Shown here piece after piece: positions 1-12,550 of a DNA stretch of 64,000 nucleotides. Source of the DNA: Xanthostigma xanthostigma (Eukaryota > Arthropoda > Insecta > Raphidioptera > Raphidiidae); NCBI GenBank assembly GCA_963575645.1, contig OY754466.1:38348001-38412000 (forward strand), given 5' to 3'. Each line of letters begins with the position of its first letter. Within the stretch, counting starts at the first letter, position 1. Below the pieces are notes generated by a model, which was not told where the DNA came from, ran no database searches, and saw only the letters and a list, made by a program, of their open reading frames with translations. Both the position numbers and the translations under genes were made by a program.

Positions 1-2151
1 ACTGAATGTATTCAGCAGGGTTCAGAGGGCTGTTCAGGACCTAGTTAGTTGTCGGAGGTACAGTCGGTACTCATAGATCCAAATGCAGCGGGAAAATGTT
101 TTCTTTTACCTAATTATTACATATCTTAAGCATTGATTCTTTCACTGTACAAGAAGACTGTAAAATAATGATTTTTTACCATGCTAGCATGTAAATTAAC
201 AACACAAAAGATATAATAAAAATGAAATCAAATTACAAACCTGAAATGATCCAAATCTCTTTTATTTCCTAAAAGCACCGCCGTGTAGTACGATGGTACT
301 TTTAGTTTAGCTAGTTGTGCTAACAGATCGTGAGCTTCCAAGAAACTGTGTCGATCACATACAGAATAAACTATCACAAAAGCTTCACCCCACCGGATAT
401 GTTCGTACAGGCATCCGTTTTTCTGAAAACAAAATGAAAACCATTGTTATTTTAAAAATCAATCACATGTACCTATACATACATAATATTCACTCAATTT
501 AACTAGCTATAATGTTTGTATGTACCTATATTTCAAATCTCTATAAAAGCATTATGTGCATATTTAACGGTAGTTAATTTTATAAAAGAAATCTTCTAAA
601 TACAATTATGTCAAGACAACAAACTGATTTTTTCGCTGTACTTCATGAGCTTAACTGATAAACATCAGTCTTGTTTTTCGAAATTATCTATGTTCTAATT
701 AAAATGATCACGTGATTTTTTAGTGATGCAGAAAAAAACATACTTGATAAAATATAAGTATCTAAAAACAGCGAATATAATACTGAAAAGCAAAACGTTT
801 ACCCTAACCTACAAATATTATTTTTTTAACCCATTATTTATCTGTTATTCAGACAGCAAAAGAACGCTGTATTGGCATTCATATTGTTTTACCCTACTCA
901 AATTTGAGTCCGCATATCTAAAAAGAACAGTATTAAAACTGCATTTACCTTCAACTTATCATGAATCCGTTTTTCTTAAAATTTTTCCCGGACTTTCAAT
1001 ATATTTCTTAACGTTTACTAACTGAAATATAATTTTTCGCGGACTTGACAAGCTGATCTTCATACCACAAAAATATCAGTGTTGCCAACATTTAACTTTT
1101 CCATAGACCTATAGTATACAAAGTTGGTTTTGAAAGAATCGAAATATCCCTAGATAATAAAATAAAAAAAAAACGGTCATTACTTTCTGTTAGCCTTTGA
1201 ATGTGAATATATTTCACATAAGAATTTGTATAATAATAATAATAATAATTATTATTATTTATGATTTATTAAAAAAATCTCCGTTAACAAAATCAATACA
1301 CATAGTTCAGATCGGAAATTCTAGACAGTGACTAATACACGTAGATATAGATAGATACTTCACATTCACAATGCAATATAAGCGGCATAGTTTGTATGCA
1401 TGGAAATTAAGAACGGGTATGCTTTACATTGCTTTGCCGCACCATACTATTAAACTTGTTAGAAACTAATTTCTAAATATTAGTCACTGACTATTATTTC
1501 AGAACTGAACTATATAGTTAAGCTATAAAATAGCATATAAGCTTATAAAATACTTAAGTCATGAACCGAATGCAAGGGTAGGTGATTTATAACATAATAA
1601 AAATGTAAATAAAAATAAATTGGTACTATACCGTTACCACTTAAATCAAAAAGTTGTCGTTCGCCAAATTTAGGTTTTAACAAATAAAATTTTATTATTT
1701 TTAATACAATAAAAACTCACCTTTGACCTGACAAATTTAACAAAATGCTTCGAATTAATAAATTACCTGTTGAGTAGATGCATTTATGTCAGGGGTGCCA
1801 AAACAACGTTTCAAATATTTTTCATATAATTTAAATAGCGGTGTACGTGTAGGTAGGCCGCAAATAATGTCACCCCTTTGACTATATAATATAGAAATGG
1901 ACAGCTATAGTTGCACCTCCTTTTCCCATAGTAGCAATGTAAAACGATCGTTGGCAACTTTTTCAGTACCTTGAGCGTCACCCAACGTTCCAAAGAAGCG
2001 GGAGTTGTATACTGCCGTAAAAAGGCAAAAGGCAGTAAGTGACCAACTTATGAATTTGAGTAAATCAAGATTTACTAAAAATGTATTGACCGTCCAGAAT
2101 TTTAGATTATGGAAACCAAAACATGGGGGAAACATTTTTTAAAGACAATAA
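1..2151. other. AT-rich stretch with no recognised gene
   Basis: No coding region with family features is visible on either strand; all open frames are short and carry no motif. A short AAT/ATT microsatellite lies at about 1230-1260. The segment around 1790 begins 'caggggtgccaaaac', which resembles a hAT terminal repeat, but no partner end was found, so no element is called. Confidence 0.5.
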
Positions 2152-2346
2152 GGCCTAGCACACATGAAGAGCGTTCAACGCGCGTTTACAATTTCTATAC
2201 AATTGTATAGAACTGTTTATATGATAACGCGCGTTCAACGCGCCACCAACGCGCGTTATCATATAAACAGTTCTATACAATTGTATAGAAACTGTAAACG
2301 CGCGTTGGGCTAACGCGCGTTGAATGCCTCTCATATAAACTAGGCC
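2152..2346. mobile_element. Palindromic PIF/Harbinger-like MITE, TSD TAA
   Basis: A 195-bp fold-back. The arms start GGCCTAG and end CTAGGCC and are flanked on both sides by TAA (2149-2151 and 2347-2349), a 3-bp duplication of the kind PIF/Harbinger transposons make. The arms repeat a 'gcgttcaacgcgcgtt' motif near the ends and centre, with an internal ACAATTGTATAG motif in both orientations. There is no coding capacity, so it would need a transposase in trans. The superfamily is inferred from the duplication and the GGCC terminus. Confidence 0.7.
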
Positions 2347-2910
2347 TAAAATTATTGCTGCAGCACTTACTGTTGTCGTTGGTTTCAGTATGAACTCATT
2401 TTTCAACAAATGTCACTTACTGCCCTTTGTCTTTTTAGGGCAGTATAATCCGCTTTTTTGTGTGAGGTAACGTATCTGGATATTTTGGTTACTGTTTTGT
2501 GGTAATTGAGTACTTTTTGTAAATCAGATTGATTTAGAGAAAATGCTACACACACAGTACGTATGAAGTGCGCATGACGCTTTGATAGAGAGAGTAGAAA
2601 CGATTCTCCCACTCTTATCCCCCGACTGTCCGTTGAAGTGTTTCATTTTTCGTTTGATCCAGGCCAATTTATTTCCCTAGAGCGCCTAAAAAAGTTTCAT
2701 TAAAAAAAAAAAAAAACAATTTACCAACTGCTGTTCACATGGCGTTCCCATAGTAACGCCATTATACTTAAAATTTTTAGTTCTTAGCTCGGCCGCCACT
2801 GGAACATCGCGTCGCTAGAGATCTTGACTATATAAGTGTGAAGTTAGCTTTGCTAGTCCATTTCTATATTGTATAGTGATTGTTAAACGGTCTGCCAGTG
2901 ACTGTATATA

Positions 2911-3113
2911 CTAGTAGTCTCACTAATCCGGCACTTCAGTAGTCCGGTACGTTCAATAATCCGGCACCCTCCGCTCACGCCTTCCTCACCCCTCCCTACT
3001 CTCGTTCCGTACTCGCTCGCTTTATTTTATTTACATATTATGAATTTTTTTATACATTCCAATAATCCGGCACCCTCTAGTTTTTAATAGTGCCGGTTAG
3101 TGAGACTCTACTG
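2911..3113. mobile_element. pogo/Tc1-type MITE, TSD TA
   Basis: About 203 bp flanked by TA. The left end reads CTAGTAGTCTCACTAATCC and the right end is its near complement (GTTAGTGAGACTCTACTG). The motif 'aatccggcac' recurs four times near the ends (for example at 2935, 2970 and 3063). Aatccgg-rich termini with TA duplications are typical of pogo-like MITEs. Compare the element at 40256-40677, which carries a related 'taatccgac' terminus. Confidence 0.65.
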
Positions 3114-3531
3114 TACTCCAATAATTTCCAAAAGAAATTTCTTTGCTTACACTATATATTTATTTTAAAGAAACTGGGACTTGTTAAAGTATAGGTTCTC
3201 GTTGTTTTTTTTTTCAATTTCAAAACGATTAAATAGAACTCACTTAAGGAAATAATGAATCATAATAGCTATAAACGTCACGTGTTATTTAATGATTAAA
3301 GATAATATTTTGCACACTCCTGTTTTGGAAATAAATTTAACGTCGGTATTTGGAACATTATATAAAGTATAAACTGAACGTGTCACTTAAAGCGACACGC
3401 GATCGCCATATTACGGCAATAAAATAAATAATATCCTGTTCTCTTTTATTCACGTCATTGTTGTAGGTACCGATGCCCAAACCGGCAAACGCCTACACAG
3501 TACACATGCGTTATTAAAATAATAATACGAA

Positions 3532-3790
3532 TACGATGAAGGAAGGTTTTGGTTGAGGATCATAAATAAATAAGCTTTACCGATGTTACGCTAGTGGCCA
3601 ACGTTTCAAAAAATTTATTTTCATCTTCAGGGCCTATATACATGTTCATAGGCCCTGAAGATGAAAATAAATTTTTCGAAACGTTGGCCACTAGCGAAAC
3701 ATTGGTAAAGCTTATTTGTTTATGATCCTCAACTAAAACCTTCCTTCATCGTAACATGCTATTGGATCAACACTACTTCATGCTGAAGAT
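3532..3790 (+). mobile_element. Penelope-like snap-back repeat, family A copy 1
   Basis: An inverted repeat: the left arm (3532-3630) is the reverse complement of the right arm (3655-3752), joined by a short spacer around 'ggcctatatacatgttca'. The right arm continues with a 3' tail ending 'ttcatgctgaagat' that is also present at 43265 and, inverted, at 53781. The right arm carries CTGAAGAT, an A/T stem, then CGAAAC (3655-3682). That order resembles the self-cleaving core found in terminal repeats of Penelope-like elements. The Penelope assignment is by analogy with the coding copy at 31816-32885, which has a differently spelled but similar core. Confidence 0.55.
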
Positions 3791-3822
3791 ATAAAATAAT
3801 AATGACATACTATACCTAGTAT

Positions 3823-4392
3823 AAAAAAAGACGGACAAGTGCGAGTAGAACTCGCGTCCTGAGAGTTAATAAATTACGTTTTTGTCATGTAATAATTCTA
3901 TATAGAATCAAAAATGTAAAATTTTCGGATTGTTTTCTTTACTTGTGTTGTGGCTTGTGCTATGTAACTTTCTTTCGCGCCAAACAAAATTCCAGATTAA
4001 CGGGAGAAACATTAAAGGTTTTGATAAGTAAGTCAAAAAAATGTTTGTGATGTAACTACAAATTTACGGTTTTCGGATTTTTTCTTTTACTTGTGTTGCA
4101 AAACATTGCTTCTTGCCATATTTCATGATTCTATAGGTCAACGGGAAGTACCCTACAGATTTTGATTCCTTTGCGAGTGTCAAAATACGCGGCATAAACG
4201 GCCATATCTTTTGATTGCGTTAACTTAGAAGTTTGATTTTTTCACAGCTCTAACGGATTGCAGATCTGAGTATTTGATATTAATTTCAATTTGATACTTC
4301 CACCCGTTTCTGAGAAAAAGTCTTGACATACAGACAATGAAGTGATCCTATAAGGGTTCCGTTTTTCCTTTTGAGGTATGGAACCCTAAAAA
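3823..4392 (+). repeat. Dispersed repeat 'cggccaagtgcgagt', copy 1
   Basis: Starts with an A-run followed by 'gacggacaagtgcgagt' and ends 'gaggtatggaaccctaaaa'. The copy at 50240-50824 shares both ends and an internal block ('aactacaaatttacggtttt', 'ataggtcaacgggaag') in the same orientation. The A-rich 5' end and the 'ggaaccctaaaa' 3' end match a repeat abundant in lepidopteran genomes. Its class (SINE-like or a non-autonomous element) cannot be settled from two copies. Confidence 0.6.
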
Positions 4393-6142
4393 TGACAGAG
4401 ATCGTGAAGATTGAAGAACAAAATAAAAAAAAAATCGTCGAAAGTTCGAATTCGATTTTTGTTCATTATTAAAAAATTTCACTCCTAAAGTAAACATGTT
4501 AAAATTATTTCTAATCTTATACCTTCAAAAGGAGCAATGTTTCGAAATAATTTATTATTTAAAAAAAACTAAATTACTCTTACAATAAATATATAATGAC
4601 TTAATTGCAATTCGATACCTTACCGCACAATTTGATGTATCTAATATTTCCACTTCAGTACTGACTCCCTCGAAATTTACTTTTTGTTGATACAAAAGAT
4701 CTGAAACAAAAAGAAACATATTTTACCGAGGTAATAGAGATATTTTCAACATCAATCTATTGTTTTAAAGATGAGTTTTTTCATTTGAAAGTCATTTGGA
4801 TTTCGAGAAGAAACGAATCTACGAAGTCGATATGGACTTATTTTTGACGAAGTTTAAAAGGCGTGAGACAGGAAGCTGCAACTTTATTGAATCATTCAAT
4901 TTCTACTTCTAATTGTAGGTATTTTTTGTTTCTGATTGCTTTCTTAATACCTATACATGAAGATAAGATATTTATTTCTTCGCGTAACCACAAAGGAAAC
5001 TAAAGTCATACACATATTAAATGTAAATACAATGATTTATAACAAGAATGTATACCTATATAAAAAACTAAAAAAAAATTGAGCCTTCTTTAGAAAATAC
5101 CACCGAGAAATACCGTAAAATAATAAAGCATTGTTTTTAAAGTTGGGTTAAAATTTAAGTAAATTTTCGCATGCATTAATAAAAAAAAACGATAAAAAAT
5201 TTTGGTGATCCGAGAAGCGCACTTCATTCTCTATTAAGATTTCACCTGGCAGGGTAGCCCATTTCAAAATATTCAATATGGCGGTCCTATGCGAGATTTC
5301 GATATTATTTAAAATGTGTATTTCCGAGTACGAAATTTGTCGCTGGGGTGACACTAATCATTCAAAACGTAATTATACTGAAGGGATACTGTGGTTACAT
5401 CCTAAAATGTGGCAGAATCATTGGTACAAGCTGTAGTGATAAGGTTAATTTTGCTGATTTCAGCATGTAAATGTCAAATTTTAAAGAGAAACTGCATGAA
5501 ATTAACGGTGCATAATCAGCTGACAGCTGACACTTTTCAATTTAATAATTTGATATCTACATTTACACTTGATCTACTAACACAATTAGATAAGTGCATG
5601 CTTCTTTTTCGATTTTTCAACGACGTGTGTAAATATATTTAAAAAAAATACGTAGCGCGCAGGCGCAACGCTTTACTATATAAAACTCTCCGCATAGGAT
5701 AGTTCACTGAAATGCTGAGTAGATGGCTCATAGTCGAAATAAAATCGTAATATCTATGTCAACCGCATATATCTATTAACTAACTATCTACTCAATGAGC
5801 GGTGAGTGAACGCAACAAAGCGTATCGAAAATGTATCTGTGTCTCTTTCTTCGATGTAATTCCCTAATTTCTCCGATGATAGGATTGGTTGATGTACTTG
5901 CATACTTTGTCTTTTTCTATGACGTTAACATGAGCGTACCCAGCTTTTGGCCCAGGAGTGGACAAATTAGAAATTTCGGGTCCCCCGACCTTGTTATGCC
6001 CTCCTGGATACGCCAATGCTTACGACTTAAAAAAAGACAGAAATATATCTTTGCACCCTAATGGTTCGATTGCGATTTTATTCCTATGTTCGGTACAGAA
6101 TAAAAGTATAAGATAGCTGATGTAAACACACATTTCATAAAA
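4393..6142. other. AT-rich stretch, nothing recognised
   Basis: No element ends, tandem arrays or coding motifs were recognised. Short open frames near 5148, 5409 and 5831 are not supported by any family feature. Confidence 0.4.
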
Positions 6143-6759
6143 TCTATACTAATATATAACGCTGAAGAGTTTGTTTGTTTGTTTGAACGCGCTAATCTCA
6201 GGAACTATTGGTTCAAATTGAAAAAAAAATTTTGTTGGATATCCCATTTATTGAGGAAGGCTATAGGCTATATAATATCACGCTACGACCATTAGGAGCG
6301 GAGAATTAATGAAAAATGTTGCAAAATATATCTCAAAAATAAGCATCTATTCAGGTGAAATGCACTAACTAAATATACTCATATTAGCGTTGTGCGTACA
6401 CAATGTCGGATGGCTCAATCGGTAGAACATGCGACTGTCGATATCAGGGTCGTGGATTCAAGCCCCACGTACGGCGAAAATATTTTTATTTTTTTTTATT
6501 TTCTACATTGCTTTCTTCTAAGGCTTAAATTTAAATTTATTTTAATTTTATTTAATTAATTAAAAAAAATTTTATAAGTTTAAAAAAGTATAAATAGGTA
6601 CTGCTTTTTATCGACAAAAGCTTATGAACGTTAACTCCGATCATCATGAAATTTGGACTCAACATTCATCTCGGTAAACTAAGATGAATGTGTGTACTCA
6701 TGTTCCTCCCTTCCCCATTCGTTCTTTTACACCCGGGTGAAACCGGACGGGACCGCTAG
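6143..6759 (+). mobile_element. Non-autonomous Helitron with tRNA-Lys-like insert, copy 1
   Basis: Begins TCTATACTAATATATAA after an A and ends CTAG before a T, the A/T insertion site and 5'-TC/3'-CTRR ends of Helitrons. Just before the 3' end is a GC hairpin (around 'acccgggtgaaaccgg'). Three further copies lie at 36755-37336, 38207-38817 and 58394-58758. The centre holds a tRNA-like segment (6404-6476). There is no Rep/helicase coding region, so it depends on a helper. Confidence 0.85.
6404..6476 (+). other. tRNA-Lys-like sequence inside Helitron copy 1
   Basis: Box A-like 'ggctcaatcggtagaaca' and box B-like 'ggattcaagcc' occur at normal tRNA spacing. It follows the tRNA-Lys layout, but the anticodon position reads GTC and the acceptor and anticodon stems carry mismatches. 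It is the most diverged of the three copies in this window. A functional tRNA is unlikely; residual pol III promoter activity is possible. Confidence 0.6.
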
Positions 6760-6789
6760 TCATATATATTATAGAAATCGATGATAAAT

Positions 6790-6826
6790 TTTACTCCTTG
6801 TATAGAAGTTCTATACAAGGAGTAAA
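6790..6826. repeat. 37-nt perfect hairpin
   Basis: Two 17-nt arms (tttactccttgtataga and its complement) around the 3-nt loop AGT, 30 bp after the end of Helitron copy 1. No flanking duplication was identified; it may be a relic of a small fold-back element. Confidence 0.6.
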
Positions 6827-7000
6827 GTGTCAGCGGACAAGTGTTATGAGCAGAGATATTGTCTTCTGCCCGTTGGCTACGAATCCGCATACACAAACAG
6901 TAAAAGTGTTGTTTAGAATTATGGCTTGCGATATATTCAAACGTTACGCGCGATACATATCGCATGATAAAACCGCACCTCGCATATTATTGTTGTACTA

Positions 7001-7422
7001 AGGCCGCTACACACGAGGCTGGTTTTCCTTGCTAGATTTGGTTGCTAGCTTGCTGTGGCGCAAGGTTTGGTGATGGCTTTTATGTTATCGCTTCACACGA
7101 TGTTTGCTTTGAAGCTGGTTTTGTAGATGGGTTTGGTGCGCGCGCAGTGACAGATTGAATGTTTACAAAAGTAGGCGTATAGTGTATCTGAACAGAACAC
7201 GCAGTATATATGAACCCGTGTTTGTGGGTGTTTCCTGATTGGTTCTTGTTCAAAACAAGCAGACGAACTATAGCAAGAACAAAATAGCCATTGTTCTAAT
7301 TTTGAAATCCATCTTGTGACCTCGCACGCGAGCCCGCAGTGACGTCATTTTCCTCCAAGTAGCCAGCGCGTCAGCCAGCACCGATTCTATAGCTGCAAAA
7401 TCAGCCTTGTGTGTAGAGGTCT
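7001..7422 (+). mobile_element. AGGCC-type MITE (PIF-like), copy 1
   Basis: Starts AGGCCGCTACACACGAGG and ends with the near complement (CCTTGTGTGTAGAGGTCT), about 422 bp. It shares internal blocks ('tttcctgattggttctt', 'aaatccatcttgtgac', 'gtttggtgcg') with copies at 20114-20320/23039-23279, 23542-23975 and 61935-62149. The flanking trinucleotides (cta and ttg) do not match here, unlike copy 3. There is no coding capacity. Confidence 0.75.
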
Positions 7423-7674
7423 TTGCAGTCTGCTGCAGGCCAGCCACATTTAACAAAACTGCAGTATGAAAATAAAAATATCAAAGTATAAAATAATACC
7501 TATACTGCAAATGCAACGGTGTAAATAGGAGCTCTTATCGAGCTTAAAGCTTAGGTTACGTGATGAGTTTACGCATGCGTTATGAAAAACTAATTATTAG
7601 TCGAAGAAGTTATTTAATGTCGCCGGGAGGCCTTTCAATATACGTCAATTATATCACGTGGCTACACGGCGCGT

Positions 7675-7842
7675 TTTAACACCCAATCTGTCCATTTTCC
7701 GATTGATTCTTTCTGCTTGTTTTCCGACGGTATATAGGTATTTGTGAGTTTTTTTTTAAGTAATTTATCTCAAACGCTGGAGAGAGGGGGCGCCACTATC
7801 AAGTTTCTGCCCCGGTTCGAAAAAATCGTAGATCCGGGGCTG
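7675..7842 (+). mobile_element. Partial hAT MITE, family CAGCCCCGGATCTA
   Basis: Homologous to 52283-52558 and 46978-47169. This copy keeps the 'acacccaatctg' interior and the right end 'gtagatccggggctg' but lacks the left terminus. The family is assigned to hAT because the 46978 copy has an exact 8-bp target duplication. Confidence 0.6.
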
Positions 7843-8149
7843 ATGAAAGCAGTAAGTAGGTACTAGTTATAACAAAAAAACCATTTTTAAAGTATTTGGC
7901 TATCTGTCTGTTTGTCACAGCTGAAAAGTAAAAAATAATTTTTAAATGTAAAAATTTTGTTGAACAATAGAAAATCTCCCACCCTACTCGATAAAAATAA
8001 TGTTTTTGAATAAGCTGTTCTCATTTTAAGCTTATTAAAAAAAAAATGATATCGAGTTGAGGAACTTCCTATCGCTGTTGCACAAAATCTTTACATTTAA
8101 AAATTATATTTTTTTACATTTTACTCCACACTGCTATAAAAGAGTGTTT

Positions 8150-8284
8150 TGACGTGATAACGTCTTATAAATTGATGAATCACCAATCTTATAAATTGAT
8201 AAAACACCGGCTGCATGCACGAAAAAGTGTAACGTTCCTAACGTAACGTTCCTAACGTTCGTAACTGACCCTGTGCGTGCTTTT
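8150..8284 (+). repeat. Dispersed repeat 'gacgtgataacgtcttataa', copy 1
   Basis: Reads 'gacgtgataacgtcttataa', then 'acaccggctgcatgcacg' and 'gtgtaacgttcctaacg', with an extra duplicated 'cttataaattgat' block. Copies lie at 27520-27735 (+) and 36005-36176 (minus). The family's distal end ('ccgactttacagacaacca') reappears at about 8675-8698, so this copy may extend to about 8705 with unrelated sequence between. No coding capacity was seen. Confidence 0.6.
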
Positions 8285-8814
8285 CTCGAAAACGGCCCTA
8301 ACGATTTGGATGAAATTTACTGAAAAGGAATTTTGGGGGGCAAAAAATCGTTTTAGCTAGGTCTCATCTCTCGAAAAAATCGTTTTCTTACAAATTTTAT
8401 CATTATAAAAATCAATTTTTTGACGTATGAAAATACTAAATATTGTAAGTAGGTTTTGGAATTTTATAAAAACAGTGAAACAATTGTTTTATAAATATTA
8501 TGACAGCTAATCTTTGAGACTTAAAATAAATACGAAAGAAAGAAAGTTAAAAAAAACAATTAAATTATATGGTGAGTAATTTAAATAAATAAAATTAACC
8601 TAAATTTGAAGCGAAAGATGCAATATCATAGATTCGAATTATTATAATTATTATATAAATTTAGGTTATGTATTACCGACTTTACAGACAACCAATTTTT
8701 TTTTTAGTTATTTAAACTCTGGGTTTATTATAGGTACATACGATTCTTACAGAGCGAGCGACATATCTGCTGCTTTGGAATAAAAGAATTTTGAAATATT
8801 AAACAAGATTTGAC

Positions 8815-9275
8815 GTCATTCAACTTAAGAAAAAAATTCCAGCCAATTGGGCGACGGGACCATTCCAACTTCAAAAATGTTGACATTTGATTAAAATAAA
8901 GAAAATACAATATCTTATATTGCGTGAGGTGATGCGGGTTATGGCTAGTATTCAATATGATATTTGCTAATCGTTGCCATGGTTACCTACATAATATGTT
9001 CCACGTCATATAAATATTAATCAAAACATGCCGAACTTGTTTATTTCTGACAGATCCATAAAACAAAAGAGCGGCTTATTTTTTTTATTTTCAAAATATT
9101 TCCGAAACTATAAAGTTTAGAAAAAAATTTTTTTAACGAAACTTTCTTGAAAAAATAAATAAAATAATAATCCGTTATGAAAAGTATATCATTATTATAT
9201 AAAAAACACCGTTATAGCAAATATCTCTTCTCCGCATGCGCCGATTTTCCCCAAAAACAATAGGGCTATTCATAT
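8815..9275 (+). repeat. Long dispersed repeat B, copy 1
   Basis: Aligns by eye along its whole length with 18165-18612: shared blocks are 'gacgggaccattccaac', 'atatttccgaaactataaag' and 'cgcatgcgccgatttc'. A further inverted fragment ('gttggaatggtcccgtcgcc') lies at 11876-11895. An internal 'gcgggttatggctag' resembles a Helitron 3' terminus, but homology between copies continues past it. Class unknown. Confidence 0.55.
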
Positions 9276-11008
9276 TTGCATACCAAACATCCTCCCAAAA
9301 TTTGGTTTCGGTCCGCCCATCCGTTTGACCTGTATCGTGTTCACAAACAGACGCACAGAGATTTTCCAAAAATATGTTTTTTGGATTCAGAGGACCTCAA
9401 AACGGAAAGATATTGTAAAATTTTTGAAAAGTGATTTTTGACCTAAACTAGTACTATTCCCCGCTTGTGGGTTGGAATGGTAAAATCGCGAAATAAGTTC
9501 CTCTAGAGTCCGCGAAGTCTTTGCCTTGACAGTTAAAAGTTCTATTGAAAATTATTGCTTGGCGGAGGGCGCGCGAAGCGGCATACGTTTTTTTTATATA
9601 TGACGTTTTTTGTATTGGCTTTTCCGTGTTGCGCTGCTTTTGTGTGAACTGCTGCATTTGAAACCATGTAGAGTAGTCTCGTTTAGAGAAGATCTTAGCG
9701 TCATTTTTGCGCACAAACGAGATTCGGGTCGGACGGATCTATGCTTTCCAACAAGGATTGGTAGAATATAATCATTTAAGTAGCCGAGACGCACCAATGG
9801 CAGTACGGATATCGCCTATGTTTGCGCCCTTGGAATTACAAATTACGCCGCTATACTGATCGTTTTTCCCACTCTTCTTATTACGTTGATTCCCCACCTA
9901 GCTACCATCTTCTCTAAGCGATATATTTACATTTTTAGAAGTTGCATATTTTTGCATTGCGCCGTGTCGTGTCGCTATGTGAAAATTGGCGTTAAACGTC
10001 TAAATGTCTAATTCACCAAAAGTAGATACCTAAGTAGTTATATATTCGGTTCATTTGTTCTTCAGGTAGCTATTCCTCCGAATAAATAGCGATAATTCAA
10101 TTCACTAAACATAATTATGTTTACTACAGGTATAAATCTATCCTGCCTTACTTCAAGGGTATAAATATTTATTCGCCTGATAAAATAATAATAACCGCCA
10201 CATAGATCATAATACCTAACCTATAAACGTGAAATATTATATCTACAGTTTACTCTTGTCAATTTTTTTGTGTTGTTTATTAACCTTTTATGAAGTGTAT
10301 AGTTATAAAACATTAAAGTTAGTAGAATTTTTGTGTGCAGTTGGGCTAGGATAAGAAATTATTATTTTGTGAAAATCGTATGTTATACGTTTACACTAAC
10401 GCCATCGGTCGTATTTTTGGGTGAACGTCAAAATATTCAACAAAAGGAGCAAGGAGTACAGTCTATATATTTATTTTTTAACTAACTTTTCTACTTAACA
10501 TTTTGCTTGGTGAATTGAAAGTAAATTTTATTCTAACGAAATTAGTAACTTCATTCTAGTGTTCGCTGAATATAATACTAACTCATATCATATATTTGGG
10601 CCGTCAACTAGTGAGAACAATATATGGTTCCGTTTGGATCCTTTGGGTACGGAAGCCGAGAAAAGTCCGTCCCTTAACAATAAAGAAAAGTTACATTTGT
10701 TAGGTATAACGTTTGATCGCATCGCCTTATCGCAAGTTCTACTTAAACTTTCGCTTAGTATCCGTTCTAGATATCTGTCCGAAGAAATTTAATATGGAAG
10801 ATTATAGTATTATAATTCAATAAAATTATTATCGTCTTTATACACTCTGCTGTATATTTATGATTTCACTAGGTTATATGATGAAACAATATTTATTGCT
10901 GATATTTTCCACTATATTAGTTTCAATTGAAAATCGTAAATTTCAACGTTTAAAATTATAATCACAAAAAAAGTACAGGTTAATACAATCTCCATACTGA
11001 ATATCAAT
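9276..11008. other. AT-rich stretch, nothing recognised
   Basis: Several short open frames exist (for example around 9454-9797 and 10559-10792) but none shows a recognisable domain, repeat partner or compositional signal of coding sequence. Confidence 0.4.
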
Positions 11009-11591
11009 ATTAGTGATGTGTCGCTCCTGAGCGAGTCGTTCATAATGAACGACTCTTTTATCGGAGCGGAGCGAGTCGCTCTTTTTTTGTGAATAACTCA
11101 CTCCGGGCGCCATTGCTCTGTGCTAAACTATTCTGTACTGTCGCATTCGAACATTTGCAAAGCGCGCACAAGCACAGAGGCACTAGTGAACTTTGCACGT
11201 ACGGAGTTATCTTTGCTGAGTCGTTTAATGTTGAATGACACATTGTTTACAGTTACTTAAACCATTCACATTGACGTCGTTGACAAAGATATAATATTGT
11301 AACAATAAACATTAATATTGTTCAGCTTTTATTATACTTTATAGTTTATACGAAATGCGAATAATATAAGATCAGAATCATATGAAAATGAGCTCAGAAC
11401 TGAGTGTGTGTATTGTGCTGTGCAATGCTAAGTGACTACTGAGCATGTGTTATGACAGTTCACACCTCTACAGTCTGCACTCTTGTGTAGTGCGTACTGT
11501 CTAGTGTCGCTCCTTTGAACGACTCCCGCTGAGCGACTCTTTTTAGTGAGCGGAGCGCACGGAGACAACTCCCAATAGACACATCACTAAT
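11009..11591. mobile_element. MITE with ATTAGTGATGTGTC ends
   Basis: Terminal inverted repeats ATTAGTGATGTGTC and GACACATCACTAAT enclose about 583 bp. The interior next to both ends is rich in 'gagcgactc'/'gagcgagtcg' motifs in both orientations. A single end-like sequence ('ctagtgatgtgtcg') also occurs near 16359. No convincing target duplication was found, so the superfamily is left open. Confidence 0.6.
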
Positions 11592-12118
11592 GTGTCCATT
11601 ATTGGGAGCTGTCTGTTCTTTGATTTACAACACTTGACAACTGAACTGAATCTCGTATTTTATTATTTAACGGCGCTAAAGTCACGCCTACACGCGATTT
11701 ATCACGTACCGAACATTAGCTATATTGAGTATTAATAGGTATAGCTATCGTTTGTTACAAACATCCATAATTGTTACATCGTTATAATAGAAAAAAATAT
11801 TTTACAAACACTGCCACCGTCGGGATACGAACTGCCTATTATAAATAGGTATGTTAAATGTCAATATTTTTGAAGTTGGAATGGTCCCGTCGCCAAGGGC
11901 AATTACCGAAATCGTTCTGTATAAAAACGAAGTTTTTTCATATTTCTTCAACCGTGCTAACCCGAAATTGCGCAAGTACCATGCGTAAATCGAGGGCTAG
12001 GCATATTTATGTTTGTATGGCGAGCTAAATTATTGCTTCAGTTCAGGGACGCCAAATCATCGATCTCGGCACCATTTTGTACCGACTTCAAGAGGTTATC
12101 AATTCGACAAGTATATAT

Positions 12119-12550
12119 AGGTGACCGATAATGGCTCGAATTCCTTTCGGGAGAAGAAGCTATGACTAATTTGGAATAATTTAACCTTCTCACTTGGGGT
12201 TCAGAAATGCGTTATTTTTTTATGATAATGACATTTCTGTGAAGAAATTATTATTTTATTTATTGTAAGTTTTAACACACAACATAAAATCTAACAGTAA
12301 ATTGCATGGTTTTTAGCTTTAGGAAGCTTGGCCAATTAGTAAGCTATCAGATCATGGAAAAATTCAGGCCAAAAAGTGATTTTTTTTTTTAATTTTTAAC
12401 TCACGAAATTCGGATTTCTGTAAAAAGAAACCCGAAGTAGGTTTTCTCGAAAATGACGCATTTCCGACTCCTAAGTGATAGAGGTTAAATCAATCCATAT
12501 TAGTCATAGTTTCTTCTCCCGAGAGGAATACAAGCAATTACCGATCACCT
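12119..12550. mobile_element. Fold-back MITE with AGGTGACCG ends
   Basis: The left arm (12119 to about 12225, AGGTGACCGATAATGGCTCG) is complementary to the right arm (about 12430-12550), which ends 'caattaccgatcacct'. A single-arm relative occurs at 62835-62960. No coding capacity. A 'taccgacttcaagaggtt' motif just upstream (from 12090) may be an older repeat into which it inserted. Confidence 0.6.

Noticed and set aside
1793..2135. hAT element starting CAGGGGTGCCAAAAC
   Set aside because: A single terminus only; no complementary end or 8-bp duplication was found nearby.
3532..3790. Classical DNA-transposon MITE
   Set aside because: Arms differ in length between copies and share a one-sided 3' tail, which fits a retroelement snap-back better than terminal inverted repeats.
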